A stretch of 33,671 nucleotides of DNA from Pseudomonadota bacterium (GTDB lineage: Bacteria; Pseudomonadota; Alphaproteobacteria; Rhizobiales; Beijerinckiaceae). The position numbers and the translations under genes are program-made. Each line of letters begins with the position of its first letter. Within the stretch, counting starts at the first letter, position 1. Where the stretch lies: contig JAJYDD010000004.1 of the NCBI GenBank assembly GCA_021777795.1, positions 1 to 33,671 on the forward strand. Reading direction: 5' to 3'. Below are positions 10,001 through 17,304 of the stretch, piece by piece. The notes below the pieces were generated by a model that did no database searches, was not told the DNA's origin, and saw only the letters and a list, made by a program, of their open reading frames with translations.

Positions 10001-10300
10001 GAAGCGCGCGGTGACGAGGACCTGATCGTCGGCGGTCTGCGAATAGACATGCTCGACGCCGTCAATGCCCTTGACGATGTCTTCCAGCGGCCGGGTGACG
10101 AGTTCGACCGCTTCGCTCGCCTTGTAGCCATTGGCGGCGACCATGATGTCGACCATCGGCACGCTGATCTGCGGCTCCTCCTCGCGCGGCAGCGAGACGG
10201 TCGCGATGGCGCCGGCGACCAGGGCCGCGATCAAGAAAAGCGGCGTCAGCGGCGATTGAATGAAGAGCCGCGTGAGAGTTCCAGACAGGCCCAGTTTCAT
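7064..10300 (-). CDS. Efflux RND transporter permease subunit
   Basis: 1078 aa; AcrB/CusA-like TM blocks; GILVDDAIVVVENIVRH, EEEPQISVPMVDI; overlaps the next gene by ATGA. Confidence 0.95.
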   Translation of the reverse strand: MKLGLSGTLTRLFIQSPLTPLFLIAALVAGAIATVSLPREEEPQISVPMVDIMVAANGYKASEAVELVTRPLEDIVKGIDGVEHVYSQTADDQVLVTARFFVGTDEDTAVLRIHEKIRAALDRLPKGIPQPLIVGRGINDVPILVLTLSAKADKAAEWNDNGLYQVAEELQHEVTKVNGVGETFIVGGSPSEIRVEPDPEKLSLYGVTLEQLVSKVQNANRAFLAGAFRQDGKSMPVVVGQTLQGIPDIGLLLITTRDGRPVYVKDVAKTVVGSAELDHRAWTMTRGADGKLTRRPAVSLAVAKRKGENAVTVAAAALHRIASVRGRIIPPNLEVAVTRDYGATANEKANELLFHLALATGSIVLLIALTIGWREGVVTFIIVPTTILLTLFASWMMGYTINRVSLFALIFSIGILVDDAIVVVENIVRHWEMRGKRGLVETAIEGVAEVGNPTIVATLAIVAALLPMMFVSGLMGPYMSPIPANASTAMLFSFFVAVIITPWLLLKIAGRHFERKSSGADAHFHHVGALGRLYIRVATPLLKGRWRSWAFLLTVGAATLAVCALFFTESVTVKLLPFDNKSELQVMLDLPMGATVEETDRVLKAAADRIASLPELVSIQAYSGTSAPFNFNGLVRHYYQRNQPQMGDLSINLTPKGDRKRESHAIALDIRKRLAGLPLPAHSSLKIVEVPPGPPVLATQLAEIYGPDAKTRRAVAAKVRKAFESVDFIVDVDDSFGVPAERLRFSIDQEALEFHGVEEQAVYDTLGALIAGTKVGYSQRGAGLKPILINVALPRSELTLNEKLLSTPLAAGGTARQGANVELGDVVKVTHEMSSYPIFRHNGRYAEMVTGDLAGRFEAPIYGMLAVDAAIDKMDWGKLGKPVISLHGQPLDESRPTLLWDGEWEVTYVTFRDMGAAFGVALLGIYLLVVAQFGSFTLPLVVLTPVPLTLIGIVLGHWVLGAPFTATSMIGFIALAGIIVRNSILLVDFIRSRRALGAALRPALIEAGATRFKPIVLTAAAAMIGAAFILTDPIFQGLAISLVFGLASSTALTLLVIPAIYVVLRDDEKSMSTSTKES

Positions 10301-11268
10301 GGCGCAACGATCCTGTCGCCGTCGGCGAGGCCGGAGAGGATTTCGATGGTTTTGACGCCCTTGTCGTCATGCGTCTCGCCCGGTTGCACGACAACTTCGT
10401 CGCCGTCGGCGAGTTTGACGTAATTGACGCCGGCGCGACGATAGACATAGTTGGCGGGGACTTCGATCGTGCGGCGTTTTCCGGTGTCGATATAGACGCG
10501 CGTGCGCTCGCCGACGAAATAATCGCCGAGCCCCGAGACGTCGACGTCGGCGATTACGCGCCCGCCTTGGATTTCGGGGTAGACGATACGCACGCGGCCT
10601 TCGCGCGTCGCCCCCTGCTCAGTTTCGGAAAGGCCGCGCGCGCCAATCAATACCCTATCTCCGGCGCGCAGGAACTGGGCGTGGCGCTCGGGAAGTTGCA
10701 AGCGAAGGACGTATTTGTCCTCAGCCAAGGTCGCGATGGTTTCTCCAGGCATCACGACGCGGCCGAGCGAGACCGGCACGCTCAGCACGCGTCCGGCGCC
10801 GGGCGCGAGCACCGCGCCTTCCGACGCCTGCTGCGCAATGACCTCGCGATCGCCCTTCATCGCCGCCAGATTGCGCTCGGCGACGTCGAGATTGGTTTTG
10901 GCTTGATCCAACTGCGTCTGGGTGGAGACGCCGCGGCGGGCGAGGGCGGCGATGCGGTCGTAATCGGTCTTGGCCTGGTCGCGCGTCGCCTGCTGCGAAG
11001 CGATCCGCGAATCGAGCGCCTGCATCTGCAAAGCGAGCTTCTCGTCGGTAACTTCGGCGATGGTCTGACCGGCCTTGACGTCATCGCCCTCCCTGACCGT
11101 CAGCGAGGCGATGGTGCCGCCGATGCGGGCGCGCGCAACAAGCTGATGGACAGGCTCCACGGTGGCGATCACCGCCTTGCGGTCGTTGACATAGGCCTCG
11201 CGCACGACGAGCGGCGCCGCGACCGCGGGCGTGGCGGCGAGAAGAAGGAGAAGCGCTAGGCGTCGCAT
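10297..11268 (-). CDS. Efflux RND transporter periplasmic adaptor (membrane fusion) subunit
   Basis: 323 aa; signal peptide, lipoyl-like/coiled-coil arrangement (GGTIASLTVREGDDVKAGQTIAEV); 4-nt overlap with permease. Confidence 0.93.
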   Translation of the reverse strand: MRRLALLLLLAATPAVAAPLVVREAYVNDRKAVIATVEPVHQLVARARIGGTIASLTVREGDDVKAGQTIAEVTDEKLALQMQALDSRIASQQATRDQAKTDYDRIAALARRGVSTQTQLDQAKTNLDVAERNLAAMKGDREVIAQQASEGAVLAPGAGRVLSVPVSLGRVVMPGETIATLAEDKYVLRLQLPERHAQFLRAGDRVLIGARGLSETEQGATREGRVRIVYPEIQGGRVIADVDVSGLGDYFVGERTRVYIDTGKRRTIEVPANYVYRRAGVNYVKLADGDEVVVQPGETHDDKGVKTIEILSGLADGDRIVAP

Positions 11269-11302
11269 GAGGGCTCCCGAAGTGCGGACTTGACGTATAT
11301 AT

Positions 11303-11328
11303 CACGCTATGCTAATTCAGCAAGCGTG
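11303..11328. promoter_or_regulatory. Imperfect palindrome in divergent promoter region (candidate ArsR operator)
   Basis: CACGCT(A)TGCT-aattc-AGCAAGCGTG between adaptor start (11268) and ArsR start (11346); overlaps promoter-like TTGACG-N17-TAATTC (+) and TTGCTG-N16-TATATA (-). Confidence 0.55.
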
Positions 11329-11345
11329 AAAGTAAGGTTGTAAAA

Positions 11346-11687
11346 ATGGGGCGCTTGAAGGTGAGGCGCTTGCAAGCCTCCGCCGCCGAGGCGGAATGCC
11401 TGATGAAGGCGATGGCCTCGCGCCCGCGCCTGATGATCTTGTGCGAACTGCTCGTCGGCGAACGCACGGTGACCGAACTTCAAGGGGCCGTAGGGTTGGC
11501 GATGTCGGCGGTGTCGCAGCATCTGGCGAAGTTGCGCGAGGCTGAGATTGTCGCGACGCGGCGCGAGTCGCAGACGATCTATTATTCGTTGTCGAGCGAA
11601 CCGGCGCGACGGCTGTTGTCGTCGCTCTACGAAATATATTGCGGCCCCGCGTCGGCTGCGAACAGACAACAAAGGAGAAAGTCATGA
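11346..11687 (+). CDS. ArsR-family HTH regulator, SqrR/BigR/YgaV-like (second paralogue)
   Basis: 113 aa; MSAVSQHLAKLREAEIVATRRESQTIYYSL; Cys33 (ILCELLVGER) and Cys99 (LYEIYCG), 66 residues apart. Confidence 0.93.
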   Translation: MGRLKVRRLQASAAEAECLMKAMASRPRLMILCELLVGERTVTELQGAVGLAMSAVSQHLAKLREAEIVATRRESQTIYYSLSSEPARRLLSSLYEIYCGPASAANRQQRRKS

Positions 11688-11887
11688 CATTGGATCGCGC
11701 TGTTCTCGCCTTCGCTGGCTTCGTGGTATTGCTCAGTCTGGCGCTGGCGCATCTGTTCTCGCCCTGGTGGTTGCTACTGGCGGCTTTCGCCGGCCTCAAC
11801 ATGATCCAGGCCAGTTTCACGGGGTTCTGCCCCGCCGCGATGATTTTCAAAGCCTTTGGCGTGAAAGCGGGCGTGTGCTTCAGATAA
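11684..11887 (+). CDS. DUF2892 (YgaP-transmembrane-like) small membrane protein
   Basis: ATG at 11684 overlaps ArsR stop (ATGA); 67 aa, two TM helices, FTGFCPAAMIFKAFGVKAG. Confidence 0.85.
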   Translation: MTLDRAVLAFAGFVVLLSLALAHLFSPWWLLLAAFAGLNMIQASFTGFCPAAMIFKAFGVKAGVCFR

Positions 11888-12792
11888 GCCAAAGTCATGA
11901 TGTCCGGGAGCTTCGCGAATACCTTCGGAAGGAGCGTGGCGCGTCGGCATGTGTGATGGACTCGCGCTGCTCGGCTCCGGCGGCTGCGCGGCCTGTCCCC
12001 CTGCGAATCTATCGAGGCGGCGTCCCCTCTTCGCATCTTGCGACTGATACAAGCGCCGTGGCGGTGTCCGTCAGCGCGCTCACGTAAACTGGCGGCGTAT
12101 GCCTGCGGGGGCAATGTTAAATTGGGTTGCGCCGCAGTGTTCGCTTTCGCGGGCATATTCGGCAGGGCGCTTGGGTCGTCAGCAGCCAAGCTCGTCGACG
12201 GGCCTCGTTTGTTCGGCGTCTGGATGGTGTTCATTGGCTGGCGATGCGGCGCAGGCCAAGGCGGTGGGATCGATAGGTAGTGCGGTTCCCTATGGAAGCG
12301 GCGGCGAGTTTGATCGGATCGGGGGGAGGCGTAGGAATATATCCGGTTTCACCGTAATTGGAGAAGGCCTCCTCGTCCTGTGTGCGCTTCTCGTCGCCTC
12401 GTCGATGCCGATGAGTTTCGTGGTTGGCTCGTCGCTGGTGTAGGTGGGCGCCTTCGGCGCAGCCACCGGCTTCAGTTACGCGCTGTCGCGCCCCGGTGAT
12501 CTCAGGAAGGCGACTTTGTTCGTAGTCGACGGCATTCCCGGCCGCTTCGTCCGCGTAGAGTTCGGCCGGCGCCTGGAGCCGCGCAAATACGCGATACGCA
12601 TGAGCTTGGCGTTGGCTGTTGTTGACGTCAGGCTCTTCGCTGTCGCTCGCGGGCCGCTCCCTGTCTTCGTGTTCGCTGGTTGCGCACGACGCCTCATCTT
12701 CGCGCCCGCGATTGTAACCCGCGGGCCCGGCGTGCCTCTTCAAAACAGGCTCTAAAGCGTGGGCTCCCAGGGTCTTCAAGGACGGGGTGACG

Positions 12793-14079
12793 TCAGGCGT
12801 CGGCCTTCACGCTTTTCAACTTGTCGATGCCGAGCGCGCTAAGCGCCAGCGTCTCATAGAACGGTTCGCTTTCGCCCTTGCGCATCTTGCGGATGAAATA
12901 TTTTTCGAAGCCGATCTTGGCCGCATGCACCCATTTGCCTGACGACGACCAATTGACGTTGCGCGGCGGAATCTGCGGCTGCGCGACGAAGGCGATGCCG
13001 GAATCGCCAAAGTCGGCCAGACACACAGCATTCCACGTGCCTTGAAACGTCGGTTTGCCGCCGCGCAGAATCTGCCCGAGATTGCGCGCGGTAGCCGTGA
13101 CCATCGATTCGATCATGAAGCCTGTCTTCGGTACGCCGCAGGGCACCGGCGAAGGACCAACCGGCGGAATGGCGACGCAAACGCCGACCGCGAAAATATT
13201 GGGGTAAGCAGGATTTTGCTGATGCTTGTCGACGATGACGAAGCCGCGCGGATTGACGAGGCCCTCGATGCCCCGCAAGGGCGCAATGCCGCGAAACGCC
13301 GGCAGCATCATGGAAAAGCTGAAAGGCAGCTCCTTCGTGGCCTTCACAGCGCCGTCGTCCGCGATCTCCTCGACGGTCATCTTGCCTGGTTCGACTTTCT
13401 TGACCCGCGTGCTCGTCATCCATTTGATGTGACGCTCGCGCAGTTCGCTTTCAAGCAAGCCTTTGGTGTCGCCGACGCCGTCGAGTCCGAGATGGCCGAC
13501 ATAGGGTTCCGATGTAACGAAAGTCATCGGCACCCGGTCGCGGATCTTGCGTCGACGCAGTTCCGTTTCCAGGATGAAAGTAAATTCGTAGGCCGGCCCA
13601 AAGCAGGAAGCGCCTTGCGCGGCGCCGATGATGACCGGGCCGGGATTCTTGCAGAAGGCTTCGAAATTGACGGCCGCTTTTTCGGCGTGGTCGATGTGAC
13701 AGATGGAATTGGTGTAGCCCTCGGGACCGAAACCCTCGATCTCATCGAAGGCGAGTTCGGGGCCGGTCGCGATGATGAGATAATCGTATTTGATGATTGT
13801 GCCGTCGGCGAGCGCCAGAAGGTTATCTTTGGCGGAGAGTTTGACGACAGCGCTTGGCTTGAAGGCAATGCCCTTACGCGCCAACGTCGGCGCCAAATCG
13901 ATCTCAAGGTTTTCGCGCGTGCGCCAGCCGACGGGAACCCACGGATTGGAAGGAACGAAATGGTAGACAGGATCCTTGGTGACGACGGTGAGGCTGTCCT
14001 CCCGCCGCATTTGTTCCTTCATCTCGTAGGCCATCACAGCGCCGCTGAGTCCGGCGCCCATAATCACGATCTGGGCCAT
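12793..14079 (-). CDS. sqr: Sulfide:quinone oxidoreductase
   Basis: 428 aa FAD/NAD(P)-binding; Cys127 (NSICHIDHAEKA), Cys159 (GASCFGPAYEF), Cys353 (AVCLADFG) match the SQR catalytic triad; VPKTGFMIESM. Confidence 0.9.
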   Translation of the reverse strand: MAQIVIMGAGLSGAVMAYEMKEQMRREDSLTVVTKDPVYHFVPSNPWVPVGWRTRENLEIDLAPTLARKGIAFKPSAVVKLSAKDNLLALADGTIIKYDYLIIATGPELAFDEIEGFGPEGYTNSICHIDHAEKAAVNFEAFCKNPGPVIIGAAQGASCFGPAYEFTFILETELRRRKIRDRVPMTFVTSEPYVGHLGLDGVGDTKGLLESELRERHIKWMTSTRVKKVEPGKMTVEEIADDGAVKATKELPFSFSMMLPAFRGIAPLRGIEGLVNPRGFVIVDKHQQNPAYPNIFAVGVCVAIPPVGPSPVPCGVPKTGFMIESMVTATARNLGQILRGGKPTFQGTWNAVCLADFGDSGIAFVAQPQIPPRNVNWSSSGKWVHAAKIGFEKYFIRKMRKGESEPFYETLALSALGIDKLKSVKADA

Positions 14080-14135
14080 TGCTCTTCTCCTTGCGCACCT
14101 TTAGGCGCTTTCTTGAAATTTCGAATTGAGATAGG

Positions 14136-14351
14136 TCAATCGCCGATGTGAGCGGCTCCGAAGAGCGCAAAGTAGGATGGAATCTTCGGACGGCCATTTT
14201 TGGGCCAGTCGTTGACCCCGCCTGGAAAATCCGGGCAGGGGACGGGGGAAGACCGCGGTGATGTCGATGGCTTCCTGATCGGAGAGCCTCTGGCCTTGAG
14301 GAAAGCGGGCGGAGGCCGGGAGCGGTGAAGCCAGAGGGTGTGGTGGATGAC
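14136..14351 (-). pseudogene. Degenerate C-terminal remnant of a TsdA/DsrA-type cytochrome c, frameshifted
   Basis: Fragments split over two minus frames: VIHHT, then QRLSDQEAIDITAVF (14248-14286), then PDFPGGVNDWPKNGRPK (14184-14234); resembles the LTDQEA.DVA.YFTHQPRPDFPGK..DWPKG.KPKD C-terminus of TsdA-like cytochromes. Confidence 0.6.
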
Positions 14352-14846
14352 GGAGGGGCGATGCACGCGGCGCGACGAGGGCGGAGGAGGCAACCAACCC
14401 GTCGACCATGCGGAAATCCGAGCGCACGAGAAAGCGTCTGATCGTTGAGCGGGTTGACCTCAGACACGACGGATCCTAACGGGGAGGCGACCATCTTAGC
14501 TGATGTCCAACCCGTCGGCGACAGGTGGTTGAAGGTTACGGTTCCAACCGAATATGAGCTAGCGCCAAAACGGCCAAGTCCAGCGCCGTGTGGGCGCTTC
14601 GTGGCGGCGAGGCTTCTCGAGGTTCCGGGCCGTTTTCCGCCGCGCGGCTGTTCCGCTCGTCGGGCGGCCGGGCAGACGAGTTGACCTAGTCGATACAGGA
14701 GATCATCGTCCGAACGATCCGGCGCCGCAGGCGACGGCTTGGGTGCGGAAAGCCCCTGGCCCGGGTTTCGCTTTAAGGGCAGCGAGTTCGCGCTTGGTGA
14801 TGTCGAGAGGATCGCATTCCGCCAGAATGGCCCGGAAGGATGTCCG

Positions 14847-15506
14847 TTGAGGGTTTTGCTTGTCGAAGACGATGCAATGATCGGCGAAGGGGTGGTCTGC
14901 GGCCTCAAATCGGCGGGCATGTCGGTCGATTGGGTGCGTGACGGCGTCCAGGCCGAAGCTGCGCTGCGCGAGGGCGGCTATGCGATCGCCCTGCTCGATC
15001 TCGGATTGCCCGGCGCGGACGGCTTTGAGGTTCTCAAGCGAGTGCGCGCCAAAGGCATCGAAACGCCGGTGCTCGTCATCACCGCGCGCGACGGCGTCGA
15101 CGATCGCGTCAACGGGCTCGACCTCGGCGCGGACGATTATCTCGTAAAGCCCTTCGAATTGCGTGAGTTGCAGGCGCGCATGCGCGCGCTGATCCGCCGA
15201 CGGGCGGGGCGCGCCACCTCGGCGCTGATCGCAGGCGCAAGCGAACTCAACACCGAGACACATGAATTGTCCCGCGACGGCGTCACCGAAGTGCTGCCGG
15301 CGCGGGAATTCGCCCTGATGCTCGCGCTCGTCGAGCGACCGGGCCGCATTCTATCGCGTTCGCAGATCGAAGAGCGCATCTACGGGTGGGGCGAAGAGGT
15401 CGAAAGCAATGCGGTCGACGTCTTGATCCACGCGATCCGGCGAAAATTCGGCAAAGACGTCATTCTCAACGTCCGCGGCGCGGGCTGGATGGCCCCAAAA
15501 TCATGA
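14847..15506 (+). CDS. OmpR/PhoP-family response regulator
   Basis: TTG start at 14847; LRVLLVEDDAMIGEGV, ALLDLGLPGADGFEVLKRVR, VKPFELRELQARM; winged-helix C-terminus. Confidence 0.92.
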   Translation: MRVLLVEDDAMIGEGVVCGLKSAGMSVDWVRDGVQAEAALREGGYAIALLDLGLPGADGFEVLKRVRAKGIETPVLVITARDGVDDRVNGLDLGADDYLVKPFELRELQARMRALIRRRAGRATSALIAGASELNTETHELSRDGVTEVLPAREFALMLALVERPGRILSRSQIEERIYGWGEEVESNAVDVLIHAIRRKFGKDVILNVRGAGWMAPKS

Positions 15507-16822
15507 GGCCGTCGCTCCGCCGCACGGCGCTGCTCTGGATGACGGGTCTGCTCACGGTCGTGGGCCTGGTCACGATCCTGATCGCTTATGTCTATGTCCG
15601 CGGCGAAACCGATGAATTCCTCGATGGCCAATTGCGACAGATCGCGCTCAATGCCGGAAACGGCATGTCGGCCGTCGACGCCCCGGCGGCGGCGGACCGT
15701 GACCCGGAGGACCAATTCGCCATAACGATCTGGAACGCGCACGGAGACGTCGTTCATCGATCCCTCGCCGGCGTCGATATTCCACGCCAGAGCCGGACGG
15801 GCTTCGCCGATGTGAGGGCCGCCGGCGAGCTATGGCACGTTTATACGACCAGCGACGGCAAACGCACGGTGGAAGTCGCGCAGCGCGAAACAGTTCGCGC
15901 GGAAATCATTGAAAGCGCGGCCATCGGGGCCGCCGCGCCGATCCTGATTGTGATCCCGCTCTCCTGGCTCGTTGTCGGCTGGGCGATGAATCGCATGCTC
16001 CGGCGGTTGGATGCGCTGGCGAGGGAAATTGCCGATCGAAGCGCTATGGCGCGGGAGCCGATCCCCTTGGAGGGCGCGCCGTTGGAAGTGGCGCCGCTCG
16101 TGGCCAGCATGAACGGGCTGATCGAGCGATTGCGTGCAGCGTTGGAAACGCAAAAGCGCTTTCTGGCCGACGCCGCGCACGAGCTGCGGACGCCGCTCGC
16201 GGCAATGCAGATACAAGTGGACAATCTGGCGGGCGATTGCGAGCGGCCTGACCCGCGCGTGGCGTTGTTGGCGGCCGGCGTGAAGCGCGCGGGCGCGCTG
16301 GTGAATCAACTGCTCCGCCTCGCGCGGCTCGATGCGCCCGATCCCACGGGCGGCGGGAAGGCCGATGTGGGCGCGCTCCTGCTCGATTGCGTGGCGGATA
16401 TCGCGCCGCTTGCGGAACGCAAGGACATTGACCTCGGCGCGTATATTCGAGCCCCTGCCGTCTGTGAAGCTGCGGAAGCGGACGTGCGGACTTTGTTCAG
16501 CGTCCTGATCGACAATGCTGTGCGCTACACACCCTCGGGTGGATCGGTCGACGTTTCTCTCTTTTCTCAAGGCGACCAGCCCATCGTCGAGATAGTCGAC
16601 ACGGGCCCCGGTTTGCCGCAAGGTCAGGAAGGCCGGATTTTCGACCGTTTCTTCAGGGGCGTCCCGCACGATCCGGAAGGGACGGGTCTTGGCCTGGCGA
16701 TCGCGCGGCGCATCGCCGAGCGTTACGCCTTGCGCCTCACCGTGGAAAACCGTGGCGACGGCCATAGAGGCGTATGCGCGCGGGTTGCGTTCGGAGCGGC
16801 GCCGAAAGCCGGAACGGGCTAA
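15503..16822 (+). CDS. Sensor histidine kinase
   Basis: ATGA overlap with regulator; HELRTPLAAMQIQVDNL H-box, DNAVRYTPSGG N-box, GTGLGLAIARRIA. Confidence 0.93.
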   Translation: MRPSLRRTALLWMTGLLTVVGLVTILIAYVYVRGETDEFLDGQLRQIALNAGNGMSAVDAPAAADRDPEDQFAITIWNAHGDVVHRSLAGVDIPRQSRTGFADVRAAGELWHVYTTSDGKRTVEVAQRETVRAEIIESAAIGAAAPILIVIPLSWLVVGWAMNRMLRRLDALAREIADRSAMAREPIPLEGAPLEVAPLVASMNGLIERLRAALETQKRFLADAAHELRTPLAAMQIQVDNLAGDCERPDPRVALLAAGVKRAGALVNQLLRLARLDAPDPTGGGKADVGALLLDCVADIAPLAERKDIDLGAYIRAPAVCEAAEADVRTLFSVLIDNAVRYTPSGGSVDVSLFSQGDQPIVEIVDTGPGLPQGQEGRIFDRFFRGVPHDPEGTGLGLAIARRIAERYALRLTVENRGDGHRGVCARVAFGAAPKAGTG

Positions 16823-16917
16823 TTCCCTCCTAATTCTGGAGCGCTACAGAGGCCCACAACCCGCCCGCCTCCTTGCGACGACGTCGCTCTCAGGGAACGG
16901 GCCTCTCGGAGACTAAA

Positions 16918-17235
16918 ATGAAAATAACCGCATTTCGATTCGTCGCCGCGCTCGGCACGGCGGCGCTCTTGCCGGCCATCGCCTCTCCGGCTTTCGCCTA
17001 TACCGGCCAGAACCTGGCCCACGAGGCCAAGATCAGCATCGACCAAGCCCGCAGCATCGCGCTCAAGGCCCATCCCGGCAAGATCACCGACGAGGAACTT
17101 GAACGGGAAGGCGGCGGCAGCGGGCTTCGTTATTCCTTCGACATCAAGCATGGCCGGGTCACGCAGGAAGTCGGAGTCGATGCGGCCACCGGACGCGTTC
17201 TGGAAAACAAGGCCGAAGGCGCAAATCCGGACTGA
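16918..17235 (+). CDS. PepSY domain-containing periplasmic protein
   Basis: Signal peptide; ISIDQARSIALKAHPGKITDEELEREGGGSGLRYSFDIKHG...VGVDAATGRVLE. Confidence 0.88.
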   Translation: MKITAFRFVAALGTAALLPAIASPAFAYTGQNLAHEAKISIDQARSIALKAHPGKITDEELEREGGGSGLRYSFDIKHGRVTQEVGVDAATGRVLENKAEGANPD

Positions 17236-17258
17236 GCGCCTCGAATAAACGCAAAATA

Positions 17259-17292
17259 CCCGCCCCGCGCTTTGCCGGGCGGGCTTTTCTTT
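17259..17292 (+). terminator. Rho-independent terminator/attenuator-like hairpin between PepSY and DUF347 genes
   Basis: CCCGCCC-N11-GGGCGGG followed by cttttcttt, ending 12 nt before the DUF347 start codon. Confidence 0.65.
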
Positions 17293-17304
17293 GATGAGGA
17301 AGCC

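Noticed and set aside
13042-14151. 369-aa plus-strand ORF
   Set aside because: Antisense shadow of the SQR gene
13904-14920. 338-aa minus-strand ORF
   Set aside because: Composition is non-protein-like and it overlaps starts of sqr and the response regulator; the meaningful residues in this area are cytochrome fragments in other frames
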